Shown here: positions 34,905 through 46,516 of the stretch, piece after piece
How the letters are laid out: every line of letters starts with the position of its first letter
How positions within the stretch are numbered: the first letter of the stretch is position 1
Source: Nigrospora sphaerica
Taxonomy: Eukaryota > Ascomycota > Sordariomycetes > Amphisphaeriales > Apiosporaceae
DNA length: 64,000 nt
Reading direction: 5' to 3'
NCBI GenBank assembly: GCA_018287875.1
Contig: JAGVVL010000002.1
Location: 1,736,001 to 1,800,000, forward strand
Made by a program: the position numbers and the translations under genes
The notes under the pieces: model-generated
The model's input: the letters and a program-made list of their open reading frames with translations, nothing else
The model's database searches: none
What the model was told of the DNA's origin: nothing

Positions 34905-36154
34905 GATTCCGGGTCAAGGCGACTTTTTTTTCGTTGACGATATCGCGGGGGCAGAAGGAAACAGAGGTGGTTCGTCGACCGTTTGGTGGCGTCACGGGAA
35001 CGTGAAAGACAAGAGGTGAGCTACAACTGCTTGGCACGCGCCGAGAGAGCTTGGCTGTAGCTTGTTGTGCGGGCCGTTGGGTCTTTTAAGCATTGCTCGG
35101 TCTCTCTGGCGAGGGACCGGGAGGAGCTGCCGATTATCCTCCCTTGGGGGCCCCCCTACCTAACCTTCTTACGTATTGGCCTGAACGTTCAGCTGCGGGG
35201 GAAAGCCGGGGTAAGGATCCATGAAACCCCCTCTAGCCTCCCTACCGTGGGGAAGGAGGGTCCCGCTTACGGGTGCGCCTACGGTGTGAAAAAAACACGT
35301 TGGGGACCATCCTGGCCACTCATGGGTCGGCCAGAACACGAGAGGAGACCGTCCACTTCACGGAAGTTGATCAATATCCGAGCGGCGGAACGGCCCAAAC
35401 GGCACCACCCAGTGGTGAATTCGCAACGGCCATCGAATGGGACTAGGCTAGTTTTATGCACAGGAGGAGCTAGGTACGCCGTACATCCATCGTCAGTCAG
35501 CCTGCAGAGGGTAGAGGCATAGATGTCTGGACACGCACGGAAGGGGAAGGCGGCTGCGTGGGGGCTTTCCAACCCCTCCTTTACCTTCATCTGGCCTGGA
35601 TCCGGCAGGACAAACGGGCAGTGGCACAGGCGCGCATCCAATACATCTCGCCCGATTGGCTGGCTGTAGCCACTCGTGCAGGTGCGAAAACACATGTCTT
35701 GCATCCTGCAGTTTGTAAGGCATGTGTCAAGCCGATAAGCACACTGTTGTGTAGTAGCGTCGTTTCGTTGCTTATCATCGTTTCCGTTCCCCATTTCCTT
35801 TCTCGTCCAGCTAGGCTGATTGTCGTGTCGCCTTGTACGCCTTGCGTGGGGTCGAGACCCTTTTCGACCCTGAGGGCAACCCTCAGCGCAGCTCTTCGAT
35901 TTCAGAACGACGTCGTGGGTACCACTACAGCCTAGTCGGGCTGTTATAGGGTCTTAGCTCTACTATCCCATGTTGCATTACCTAGTCCCTTGGAAGTGCC
36001 ATACGAAAGAAACGTTCCCAACCAACAATGGCTGCTGGCGCGGCCATCGGGACTTTTCTTGGGCGCAGCGCCGTCTGGTATCCTAAAAATCACTGGCTAT
36101 GCCGTGGTCTGGCAATCGATCGGACTCATCTGTGTACCATATCGTCGAGCCGTT
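34905..36154. other. Intergenic region between symporter and Zn2Cys6 genes
   Basis: This holds the symporter promoter and the 3' end of the regulator gene. One ATG-started, cysteine-rich open frame of 171 codons occurs on the minus strand (35794-35279), but it lacks coding bias and known domains (see findings). Confidence 0.5.
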
Positions 36155-38856
36155 TTATGCAAAGGCTTTCCAGTCCATCCAGTCCAAATCAGAGTTCTGG
36201 AATTGAAAGTCGTCCCATGTCAGCGCTTCTAGCCCGACATCTGTGCTGTTGATTGCTTCGTCCAACTGGTCGTTGGACATGGTGGAAAACATGAGGTAGT
36301 CGGACGCCGTAACGCCCACATTGGGTGTCATCAAGTCCATCAGTCCAGCGCCGGCATGGGGGCCAGTGACCGCCGTGCCGGTACTTAAACTAGTCGAGGT
36401 ATACACTGGCTGCGGTGCCATCTCGTGCGTCTCCCGTGTTTCGCCTGTCTGCCCGCGAATCAGCTCCGACGAGCCCCGCGAGGCAAGCTTGAGAATCCCC
36501 TTGAGCTGCCGGGCAAACAAACAGGAAAGGCCGTTTCGCTGCACTGGCGTCGACCCGATGCGCTCGAGGACGTCGGTCGTCTCGGCAATCAGGGTGCGGA
36601 CACTGGGCGCGAGACTGCTCTTCCCGCCGTCAGCCGCGGCACTCACTCGCAGCGCAAAGCACGCCGCAAACGAAATCATGATGGCCGTGTTGTTGGGCAT
36701 CGTCTTGAGCTGGCTTTCGCCCTGTACAGCGACGCGCAGCACATTGAGCGCGGCCGATAGGCCCGCCGCCCGAAAGAAATGGCGCGCGGCCGCTGGAGCC
36801 GTCCCATGATTGACCACGCTGCTGTACATGGACAGGCGCGTATGGGAGGCGAGAATCTCGACGTAAGGGGGCAACACCGGCTCTGAGTTACGCCGTCAGC
36901 AGAGGCAAACAACTGCAGCTTTTAAGGGGGGTGTCTGCTCACGATGCCGATCTCCAATCTGAAATGGCCAGGTTTGGTACCACCTGTCGAAAGAGAGGGT
37001 AATTTCGCTCTTGAGCCTACCAAAAGATTAGCCACACTTATCAGATTCGGCAAAGGGCGGGTTTCGCGGCACATTTCTACAATGACTGACTCGTCCTCGA
37101 GGCCGGATTGGTATGTGTCGCAGATGGCGCGCACACGGGAAATCAAATTGGCCTTCAACAATCGTGTCAGTGAAGGTTTCGTAAAGGCACATTGGGGGGG
37201 GGGGGGGGGGGGGGGGCGATGCGCGCAAAGGCGCAAGGGGTAGCACACACCAAATCACGCCGCAATACTGCGACCGATACAATGGAGCCATCCCATCGGT
37301 CCGCCAGATCGGAGCGGTGCCACTGGTCGCAAGTCTCGATCAGCCGCGACACGGGCAGCACTGGATCCCTACCGCGTGCCAAGCATATCCTATTGGGCTA
37401 AGTAAGTAAACGGCCATGAGCCGCGGGCAACAGAAAGCTCACCCTCGTTCAAGTACATAGAGAGAAAGCCACGTACGCTCCCGCCTGCGAAGAAGCTGCC
37501 GTCCCGCTGAAGAGTTGGGGTCTACGTTGGCAAACCCATCTATGGCCAGCGCCTTGGCCGCTGATATGCATTCTGACGGGGCTATGGTATCCCGCCCTCG
37601 GGATTCCGTGGCGAAGCGGGGCACAATGATCTTATTGAGGGAGAGGTCCAATGCCACGGTAAGTGCCATCGAAATGTAGGTCGAAGTCTCGTCGTCGGCC
37701 CAATGCTCCCCGGCTGAGATCCAGGGTATATTGACCATGAAGGCAAGAATGATCTCAATCGACTTGTAGCGCTGTGTCATGACCAACCCCGCCAATTTCT
37801 GACGGTGATTGGAGAGTCTCTTGTACAAGGCCTCCAGGGTAGGGGAGAATAGCGCCGAGGCAGCGGCAATGGACGTCAGCAGAAAAGCCGACCGGCGGCG
37901 TACAAAGTCGACGGTGTGTATGACGGGATCGATGCCCCATCTCGTGTGTGCGAGTTTCTCGTAGAAGCTGAGAGGGTGGTCAGACCAGCGACGACCGCGG
38001 CGCCCACGGGGGGCATAACTTACAAGGAGAACAGATTGCGGGCCTCCTCGAGAGTCAAGAGACCAAGGTCTATAGGATCCATGTCAGGCCCAACGTCCAG
38101 CCGGGGCTGAAAGCGCCCGAAGAAGTTCTGCAGGTCATTGTCGGTGGCTGTCCTCTGGCTGGCAGCCAGGCGGGACGGGAAAGGCGCGGGTTCGACGCCA
38201 TGGGACGGCGCCGTGATAGACGAGAGCAGTTCCGAGGTTCTAGCTAGCAATTGCAAAGGGTTTTCGGCATCGTCCAAGTTGAGGTGGTCTTTCTCGGCCT
38301 TGGGGCCCGGCGGGGCCTCTGGCGGCGAGCGGGTGGTCTCGAGTGAGACCGGGGTGTGATGTGGAGAGAGCCCCTGCTCATGGTCGTGCGGCTGGGCCGG
38401 GAGCACGTGGGAGGAAAAGCCCGGGTCGCCGAGGAGCTGGCGGCTCCGATCCAGCAGATAGCGCAACTCCGAGGCGTGTTCGGGGCTCTGGATCTGCTCG
38501 GCGCCGGCACTGGATCTCCTTAGGGCCTGCTCGATCTGGTAGACGGCCTTCTCCAAGCCCGTATGTTTACTGCAGGCATCCTTGTCAGCGAGCGGTCGGG
38601 CGTCGGGACGCGGGCGGCGCAACCGAGGGGCCTGAACCTACTTCTTCACGCCCTTGTGCCTGCCCACGTGGTAAGCGGGCGCGGTGCACTCGACCCGCCG
38701 CTGGCGACAGCGGGTGCAGGTTGCGGAACCGCCAGCCCGCACGCACTTGAGCTTGGAGCGCTTGCAATTGAAGCAGGCAGCGAGACGTTCGGCGTCGTCC
38801 CGCTGCCCGTCGGATCCCGAGGTTGTCGTGCGGGACAAGGGCGCAGTCTCAGCCAT
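36155..38856 (-). CDS. Zn2Cys6 binuclear-cluster transcription factor
   Basis: Six exons, 38856-38642, 38569-38024, 37967-37443, 37389-37251, 37152-36943 and 36880-36155 (introns 53-98 bases), encode 786 residues. Residues 28-57 hold the Gal4-type cluster, Cys at 28, 31, 38, 47, 50 and 57 (CFNCKRSKLKC ... CTRCRQRRVEC), with basic residues between. A basic linker (GRHKGVKK) and a short leucine-bearing helix (KAVYQIEQALRRS) follow, probably for dimerisation. The middle region resembles the fungal-specific transcription-factor domain, with its LERGICLARGRDPVLP motif read across the third intron. The acidic, aromatic C-terminus (WDDFQFQNSDLDWMDW) looks like an activation domain. Targets are unknown; two transporters lie on either side. 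Confidence 0.93.
37194..37216. repeat. G23 homopolymer in an intron
   Basis: Twenty-three consecutive G on the plus strand (C23 in the transcript), inside the fourth intron of the Zn2Cys6 gene. Same length as the tract at 33759-33781. Confidence 0.85.
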
Positions 38857-41367
38857 GACACTCTACTGGGACGGGCGGCAGCTCAACGCTTGCGCCATGG
38901 ACAGAGAGTATGTGGTGAAGACGAGGTCGCGAGGTCGTCTAGGTGGAGACGGGCGCTCGCGCACACTTCCGGATCAGCAACAGTACATGGCACCCACAAG
39001 CCTAGCGAGCCGAGCCAAAATATACTAGGCAAGGCGAGGCGATGCCGAGCAGTGCAGACGGTCTGTGCCAGGCGAGGAGTTATCATCAGAAATCGGCCTG
39101 TCTGATCTGCCGGCCTGTCTGCTGCTTCGGTTGGTCCTCTTACTGCCGCTTGTTCTGCTTCATCTCTTTTTCCCCGCACGCCACCCACTCGTCGCGTGCT
39201 TGTATCCCAGGGGCCTTGCCAATAAACGAGGGAATGCCACTATGATGATGATGCGCGGGATCACGTGACGAAAGCCCCCCCCCCAGTTCCCAGCTGGTCT
39301 CTGTTTTGGGTTGTCAACTCCACTCTCTTGCTCCGATCCAGGGCATTGGTACTGGTACTCCCTACCAGTTCAGCCGCGAGAGACCGCTGGAAGCAGAAAA
39401 TGAGACCAGTCCCACCCCCCCGGGACCGCGAAGCTTGCCCGAATCCTCTTTTTGCGACCGGCGCGACAATTCTGGCAGATGCAGTGGGTATTGCATCAAT
39501 TGCTCGCCCGCCCGGTTGCTCGGGCGTGTGAGGCCTCTCTACGAACACAGTGTGGCACGGATGAAAGGCTGGCGTCAGGTGATGTCAAGGTATCCTCCCG
39601 TTGGTATGGACATCCTGGCGGCCTGCCTGGGATCTGACGACTTTGCTTCGGATACCAACGGCGCATGCATTGCTCGCATCGAGGCCCGTCATTCAAACCC
39701 ACTTGCTTCGCAAATCTGGTCATGATGTGTGGGGCGGTCTCTTGATGAGCTGGAGAAAGGTGGATGGAAATGGGAAGCAATGCCCCGTGGGGGGGAACTG
39801 GGGGAAAAGGACCGTCTGGAGTCGACCCCGTATCAGCTTTGCGGGCCCGTATTCTGTTTGCGGTCGGAGTGCCGCTGCCACCGCTGCTGCTGCCGCGGCA
39901 GCTGCTGCTCTCCGCGTTCTTTGTTTTTGCGCAAGGCCAAACGGCCATCCGTATGTCCTGCTCCCCTCGGCCAACTCCCCGCCTCAATTGTTCGTTTATT
40001 AGAGCCTGTTGACGTCCGCATCCATCTAGATGCCCAACTGAGTACTCTCTGGGTCTGACAAGCTGAAGCTCTGGCGCCTCAACGTTTTCTTACAACGCTC
40101 CGACGTCCCATTGGCCCAACGCTCTGCCTATCGCTCGGCCATCGTTCCGAAGGGGCGCAAAGCACCTACCTCTACGAGGCCTGCCAGTCATGACTAGCCT
40201 CTCGCTTTCCATGAGAACGGATACCAGCCAGCTGGTTTCCCTAGTCAGCGCCCAGCCGTCCCTCTCGGAGTTATTGTGGGACGCCGCGAATACCAAGGCC
40301 GGACCGGTCGCCATGCCAAGGAGCGGTCTAGACCACTCACTACCCAAGATGAAGAGAAATGGAGCCGACCAAGGGCTCATCTGGCCGCTCTCCTCCCGCT
40401 TCCAGGGAAGAACGAACACCCACCCCCATCCAGACCAGAAGGGATAGGAGGTGCCGACCCAACGCACCCGCGATGAGCGACGGCCGCCTGCGCGGCAGAT
40501 GCCAGAACGACCACTCGCGTATCTCCTGTGGCTGTCCAGGGTTACCCAGGTAATCGGTCATGGGCGTCGTCCACGCACCGCATGCCTGACATCCCGCCCG
40601 CTACCTAACGCCTTGATATACCAGTGAGCCGGGACAAGCAAACATATGTCTGATCCGATCTAGGCGCACGTGACAGTTGCTAAACCCCTACGCCGTTGGC
40701 CGCGTTGCGCGGGCACGCCCGCTGATGTGCATCAGCCTGCACGTGGCGCCAGCGAGGAATTCAGCGACAATATGGCAATCTCCCGGGACCTGGACAGACC
40801 ACCCTGTCGCCAAAACCGCCAGCCAAGCACTATTGTCGCGTCTTGGCAAACCCTCGGCCAGGATGATCGGAGCCTCCTCGGCGGCTGTCGAGCCTTGGGT
40901 GCAGTAGGCCAAAATAGCTCCCGCGCAGAATTTTGTCGATAGCGTGTGTCGGGTTGCCCGGCCGCTTGTGCGCTACACTCTCGGCAGCGTGACCTTTGTC
41001 CCCAGGAAACAGGGCCACGATGATGGCCCCAGGGTGGGACTGCCCCTTTTGGGGTTGTCTGGGGTTGTCTGGGGATTCGCTAGCTCGGGCGGAGTGGGCG
41101 CGCGCAGAAAGCGCCCAGGCCCGGCCTGAAGGCATCATGGCCAAAGCCCCACGGGGGCCCGCCTGTCATGGACGAGGTCGGGTGTGGGCATTCGCCGTCG
41201 CCTGGGAAAACAGCATATAAGATCGTCTTCTTTTCCGTGCTGCCGTTCCTTCCAGTTCCTCATCCACAGCACCAGCAGCATCCCAGTCTCCCCCATACTC
41301 TGTCCGAGGTGGTACCACTCCATTCCCATTGGGATCCGAAGCACCAACACCGACCCAGATCAGCAAA
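38857..41367. other. Divergent intergenic region, 2.5 kb
   Basis: This separates the minus-strand Zn2Cys6 gene from the plus-strand FucP-type transporter gene and holds both promoters. Open frames inside are short or off-phase and unrecognisable. Confidence 0.5.
41216..41221 (+). promoter_or_regulatory. TATA box of the FucP-type transporter gene
   Basis: TATAAG lies about 150 bases before the ATG at 41368, followed by CT-rich sequence, a common fungal promoter layout. Confidence 0.5.
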
Positions 41368-42884
41368 ATGGCCGGCGGTGTTCCGATACAGAACGGCCAG
41401 GTTGCTGGCGGGTTTCTGACGGGCAGGGCCTTGATATTCCCCCTGTCCCTGGTCATCTCCCTCTTCTTCCTCTGGGGATTCAGTTACGGTCTGCTTGATG
41501 TACGACCACCCCCGAAGCCCTACTTGTAACCATCTGTTGCTAACGTGGCTACAAGGTTTTGAATAAGCACTTCCAGGATGTCTTGGGTGTCTCGAAACTT
41601 GAGTCGACCGGCCTCCAGGTCGTGTACTTTGGTGGCGGTTACCTCCTGTAAGTCGCTCCGCGGTGAACAACTGGGAGGGAGTCTTAATGGCCTTTTACTC
41701 ACGCGCTCCACAGCTTCTCCCCCATTGCCGCCGAAGTCTTGAAGAGAAAGGGTTACCGCATCACCATCCTCATGGGTCTCGCGCTCTATTCTATTGGAGC
41801 TATCTGCTTTTGGCCTACGGCCCATTTCACGACACCTGACAACAAGAAGGCGGCGTTCGGCGGCTTCATCGCCTGTACCTTGGTTATCGCCTGCGGACTA
41901 GCAACTTTGGAGACGTCGGCAAACTCTTATGCCGTCGTCATTGGCAACCCGGCAAGCGCAAGCGCTCGGCTTCAGTTCTGCCAGAGCTGGAATGGCGTGG
42001 CCTCCTTCATCGGCCCGCTCATCGCCTCCAAGTTCTTCTTCACCGAGTCTAAGGGCGAGGGCGATCTCACGGCCGTGCAGTTCGTGTACTTGGCCGTCGC
42101 GTGTGCCGGCGCCGCCATCGCCATCCTCTTCTTCTTCGCCAAGCTGCCCGAGGTCTCGGAGGAGACGCTGGCCGGCCAGTCGACGGCCGACAGCCCCGAC
42201 GCTCAGGAGTTCGGCGCCGAGGTCGGCGCCGGCCCCCTGTACAAGCAGTACAACATGATCTTTGCCTTCATTGCGCAGTTCTGCTACGTCGGCGCGCAGG
42301 TCTCCGTCGCGGCCTTCTTCATCAACTACGCCGAGGAGGCGGGCCACTTCACTGACAGCGAGGGCTCGCAGATGCTGTCGTATGCCCTCATCTGCTTCAC
42401 CGTGGGCCGCTTCGTGGCCACAGGGCTGGCCACCTTGTTCCAGCCCGACTTCATCCTCATCGTCTACGCGTGCATCTGCATCGCCTTCACCGCCTACGTG
42501 TGCAACGGCAGCGGCGCCGCCGGCGTCGGCGTCCTCATCACCCTCTTCTTCTTCGAGGCACCCATGTACCCGACCCTCTTCACCCTCGGCACCGCCAACC
42601 TTGGCAAGCACACGCGCCGCGGCGCCGGCATCCTCGTTATGGGCGTCAGCGGCGGCGCCGTCTTCACGCCGATCCAGGGCGCCATCGCCGACAAGTTCGG
42701 CACGCGCATCTCGTACCTCGTTCCCCTCGTCGGCTTCGTGTACGTGCTCGGCTACGTCACGTTCCACTGGCTTCGCCACGGCCGCCACATCATGCGGGTT
42801 AAGGAGGTGGTCGCGACCAACGCCGCCGGGCTGGGCCTGGACGACGAGAAGAAGCTCGGGGCTGTTGCCGTCGAGCGGGTATAA
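41368..42884 (+). CDS. FucP/GluP-type MFS sugar transporter
   Basis: Exons 41368-41499, 41556-41647 and 41714-42884 (introns 56 and 66 bases) encode 464 residues. The protein resembles bacterial L-fucose:H+ symporter FucP and its fungal relatives. Evidence is a first membrane segment SLFFLWGFSYGLLDVLNKHFQD, then YFGGGYLLFSPIAA, LATLETSANSYAVVIGNP, RLQFCQSWNGVASFIGPLIA, FFINYAEEAGHF and EAPMYPTLFTLGTANLGKHT, with about twelve hydrophobic segments. The ATG is 9 bases after CAG in a clean context and directly precedes a short polar N-terminus. It should import a hexose or deoxyhexose at the plasma membrane with protons. The specific sugar cannot be read from sequence. Confidence 0.93.
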
Positions 42885-43569
42885 TGGCCGTAATGTACTG
42901 AATGCTTGGCGGAATTGACGTGGAATTGGCCTTTGCGAGACCGCGAAGGATGCGGAGCTCGTCGTGCCGAAATGCAGCGACTGGGAATGAGTTAACGAAT
43001 TGATACCAATATCCCAACCCATTGATGAACTGCTTCCCTCTAAAATCATGGGAAATATTTGGATTCTCGTGACAGCAGAGACCGGATGACTTGGACGAAT
43101 GGGATGATGAGGGAGCAGTGACTGTGCCATGTTCAACGTTGATGGAGCTTGAGGAAGCCCATGTCCTGAAGGACTCCCGAGCTCTGGGCACACACCATGT
43201 CTGTCCTCACGCCTTGCCCACGGTAGTGAAATCAATACATGGTTACCGAAGTGCGGTTCGTGGCTTGATTTCGCGTTCGGGGAAACTGATGGGCATTCAA
43301 CTAGAGGAGACGGTGCTCATATCGTTTTGGGGCCGGCTTCATGTCGCCCAAAAGACATTTTACGAAGAAGCGACCTCGACAACTTTTCGTTGCCGTGTGT
43401 ATTCGACGGGTGCGGCAGACACGAAAACACAAGGCGTTTGATGAAGGCGCAAAATGCTCGGTATGAATTACATGTTGGGTATAACAAACAGGGGTATCTC
43501 GCCTCAGGTCTTTCTCCGGTTTCCGTGACGTGACAAGGACCGCCCTCCCTTCCACATTGGGGACGCCGT
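42885..43569. other. Convergent intergenic region
   Basis: This lies between the ends of the FucP-type gene and the minus-strand SDR-like gene and should contain both 3' UTRs. Nothing else is visible. Confidence 0.5.
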
Positions 43570-44691
43570 TCATGCCGTCAGCCCAACCAGCTTTCTAAAT
43601 CCCCAGTTCTCGACGACGGGCATGCCCTTCATCCGCCAAATGCCCTCCTTGCTTTCCGTCCCATCGATCAGCTGCTCGTCATACTTGCCCATGGCCATGC
43701 CGACGAGAAAGTTCCCCAAAGGCTCCGTCGGTGTATGCATTCTGGGCCTACAAGCGTCACGACGAGGTCAGCACCGTCTCCTCCCGGGGGGAGGCCAGTA
43801 GGGGTCATCGGATCGCCCACGGTCGGGTGGTAGAGGAGGGACAAGAGTGAAAGAGAAAAGACGAAGGGGGGAGAGCAAGAGGCAAGGGGAAGAGACAAGA
43901 ACGGAGGAGGGGAGGGGGGGGTCCTCACCACAGAGTTCGCATGGTCCACAGCATGGCAGGGGAGGCGAAGCGGATGGCGGCCGGCCGCGGCGGGATCCAG
44001 GGCAGGATGGCGGCGTGGCCGTGCTCGTCGACGCCGGCGGGGCGCACCGAGCTGGGCCGGAAGGCGTCCGGGCCGGCGTCGGCGCCGAGGGCCGCGAGAC
44101 CTGGCTCCGCCTCGCCCTTGACCCGGGCAAAGGAGGCCGTCAGCCGCCCCGGCGCGTCCGTCGCCCCCAGGCCCGACACGAAGACGAAGCGGAACGGTGC
44201 GGGGGCGGCGGCAGCGGCGGCGTCGTCGCTGAGGGCCGAGGAAGAGGGGGAAGAACCAGACGCGAGCCCCCGAAACGCCTCGGCGGCCGCAAGCGTGTAG
44301 GTTTTAGTGATTTTGACGTAGTCCCTACGAATCCCAGCACCGTGTCAGCTTGTCAAACTCTTCTCCTCTTCTGTCCGCGTTATCGATGCCGGTCTGCCCC
44401 CCTTTTGTCTCGAGGGAGCGAAATCACGTACTCGGCTCCGACCTGGGTCGTGCTGATGCCGAGAGCCCAGACGCACCCGGCGGCGCCCTTGAGCCGCCTC
44501 AGCAGGTCCTGGTCGTACTTGGCAAAGTCTTGGTGGAGAATGACCTGGACGCGCGGGTCGCGCGCCGCCTCGGCCATGGGCACCGGCCGCCGGCTCAAGA
44601 TGCTGATCTGCGTGACGGCCGGCGTCTTCAGCAGCGCGTCGAGCACGGCCGAGCCGACGAGGCCCGTGGCGCCCGTGAGGATCAGGTGCAT
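43570..44691 (-). CDS. Atypical SDR, NAD(P)-binding Rossmann protein
   Basis: Three exons, 44691-44432, 44324-43929 and 43747-43570 (introns 107 and 181 bases), encode 277 residues. The protein opens with a Rossmann motif (MHLILTGATGLVGSAVLDAL). It then shows ISILSRRPVPMA, VILHQDFAKYD and CVWALGISTTQVG, and after splicing EDYVKITKTYTLAAAEAF, FRFVFVSGLGATD and SSVRPAGVDE. The C-terminus PTEPLGNFLVGMAMGKYDEQ matches small nucleoside-diphosphate-sugar-epimerase-like proteins of fungi. These relatives of human HTATIP2/TIP30 bind NADP(H), often with no proven reaction. A classical YxxxK is not clear. A proline- and alanine-rich insertion lies in the middle (SSPSSSALSDDAAAAAAPAP). Family call firm, reaction unknown. 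Confidence 0.87.
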
Positions 44692-45274
44692 GACGTGCAG
44701 GCAGGACACGGGGGAAAGAGATTGGAAATATGCGGGTCGAGCGAAGAGTTCCTTCGCAGCAAGATGGAATAGACGATTGAGCCAAGAACCGCAGAATGCA
44801 GTGCTGGGCGAATTTTTGTCTATATACGTCGCCCCTGGTCATACGTCTTAGGGGCTGACGAGACTGCTATTCCCTTCCGCCTCAACGTTATGTCCGGTCT
44901 AGGCGGTGACTACGGCCGTGGCCTGCATTAAAGCCGAGGACCCGCTCTCCTCCGACAGTCTAGTAAGCGCCTCGTCCTGGTCTCTCTGTCTTTGGAAACT
45001 GCTTAGGTCCCTGACACTGGATCCGTGTGGATTTAGGATGGCGTTACGTTACCCACATTTGTAGAGAATCCACCATGGAAAAGGGCCGTTTGTTTGGCAT
45101 TCCCCGTGTATTATCGCTGTCTTCAAGTTCTGGTTTATGCTTGGGCAGTAATGGATCGCTCCCGTTCCGACATCATCTAGTAAGCACTGCCATGCTGTGG
45201 TGGCCTTCGCAGCCAGCCCTGCAGCCAATCCCTCGCCACCGGCCTTCTAAAAGCATACACGGCCGCTGCAATGC
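44692..45274. other. Intergenic region between SDR-like and 2EXR genes
   Basis: This carries the SDR-like promoter and the 3' end of the 2EXR gene. No gene is visible. Confidence 0.5.
44821..44826 (-). promoter_or_regulatory. TATA-like element of the SDR-like gene
   Basis: TATATA about 130 bases before the ATG at 44691, reading the same on both strands. Confidence 0.4.
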
Positions 45275-46516
45275 CTACTCTGGATAGCCTCTGGGCCGCT
45301 TGGGCGACTGCAATATTGCCGACGCCAAGTACCTCGCCCGCATGTCCGTCTGCTCGGGCAGCGCCTTGACCAGTTGCTGGGTGGTGAAGAAGGCGTCGTC
45401 GTCCCAGGCCCTGGAGATGTACGCATCCCCCCAGCGGTCCCAGTATACAACGTTGGAGGCGGCGGGACTGTCATTGTCGGTGCTGCTGCCCCGGTCGGGC
45501 CGGCGCCGCCTCTGTTTCAGCGCCGACTTCCGCCGGTCGGGCTCAATGGCCGTCGTCTGGGATTCGAGCATGATGAAACTTTCCGCCTGGCGCGATCGGC
45601 GCTCCTTGCCCTGCCTGTATACGCCGCCCAGGTCCCCAATGTTGTCGAAGTCGGTGGCCCAACGCCCGGTGGCGGCCTTCCACAGGGCCGGAGTCACCTC
45701 GCGCAATGCCCGCAGCGTGGTAAAATCCCCGCGCGCCAGGTTCAGGCAGAATTTGTCGGCGGCTATGCCCAAGGGAACGCCGCCGGCGAATTCGGGGTCG
45801 AAGGACCAGCCCATATCATCGACGTCGTCGTCCTCGGAGCCCTGGAGAAGCGGGGATTCCTCGAATGGCAAGTTAAAGCTACAATTCTCTATGGAAAGGC
45901 AGACCATCTCCTCCGTATCGAGCTGGATCGTGCGACGTACAATGGGTTCGTACTCGGCCGCCGGGCCGGCGTTGTCGTCCGTGCGGAAAAGCTCCGGGTT
46001 CTCGAGGGGCGTCATGGATCGCAAGAGGCCGTCCCCGGCGCGAACAAACAAGCCGCGTTTGGGTATGGTCAACATCATCGTCACAAGACGGTCCTTGGGA
46101 ATGGCGCATATATGGCGCGCCTCGCGGCAGGTCCGGCGCAAGGCGTCGCGGGCCTGCCACGCCGAAGGGTCGTACTGGGCCACCGTATCATCGTCATCGT
46201 CGATATCCAGCCGGCGCAGGTCGAGATGCAGCGAAGGCGGCGAGGTGCTGCGGTTTGCCCCCGGGTGGTCGTTGGGGAAGGTGTGGACGTTGAAGAAGTT
46301 GATACCGGGACTAGGAACAGCGGCCAGGTAGATTTGATGGCGGATCTCGGGGGGGAATTGGGAGAAGAGGGGAAAGACGGTGGTGTCAGCATCTTCCATG
46401 GGCTCGTCGCTGTCGTCGCCGTCCTCGGCGGGCCAGGGTGCAGGCGAAGCACGCAGACTAGAAGCACAAGGCGGATTTGCATCGGAATGCATCGGTGTAG
46501 TGGTAGACACGGCCAT
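45275..46516 (-). CDS. 2EXR-domain protein
   Basis: A single exon from the ATG at 46516 encodes 413 residues. The reading frame is open further upstream but has no earlier ATG. Near the N-terminus is the 2EXR signature FPLFSQFPPEIRHQIYLAA (PF20150), followed by about 150 residues with LRRTCREARHICAIP, the usual second conserved block. An acidic DIDDDDDTV and a basic KSALKQRRRRPDR segment occur further on. The domain is widespread in filamentous ascomycetes in large families of unknown function; it has been likened to F-box-type scaffolds because of the LPxEIR-type motif, but this is unproven. No signal peptide, membrane segment or catalytic motif. Confidence 0.87.
   Translation of the reverse strand: MAVSTTTPMHSDANPPCASSLRASPAPWPAEDGDDSDEPMEDADTTVFPLFSQFPPEIRHQIYLAAVPSPGINFFNVHTFPNDHPGANRSTSPPSLHLDLRRLDIDDDDDTVAQYDPSAWQARDALRRTCREARHICAIPKDRLVTMMLTIPKRGLFVRAGDGLLRSMTPLENPELFRTDDNAGPAAEYEPIVRRTIQLDTEEMVCLSIENCSFNLPFEESPLLQGSEDDDVDDMGWSFDPEFAGGVPLGIAADKFCLNLARGDFTTLRALREVTPALWKAATGRWATDFDNIGDLGGVYRQGKERRSRQAESFIMLESQTTAIEPDRRKSALKQRRRRPDRGSSTDNDSPAASNVVYWDRWGDAYISRAWDDDAFFTTQQLVKALPEQTDMRARYLASAILQSPKRPRGYPE

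Noticed and set aside
41898..43235. A 445-codon open frame on the minus strand opposite the FucP-type gene
   Set aside because: It is the antisense shadow of a GC-rich third-position gene, begins in non-coding DNA and matches no family; similar shadows lie opposite the permease (5816-6880), haem lyase (13691-14749) and ERG19 (15577-16722).
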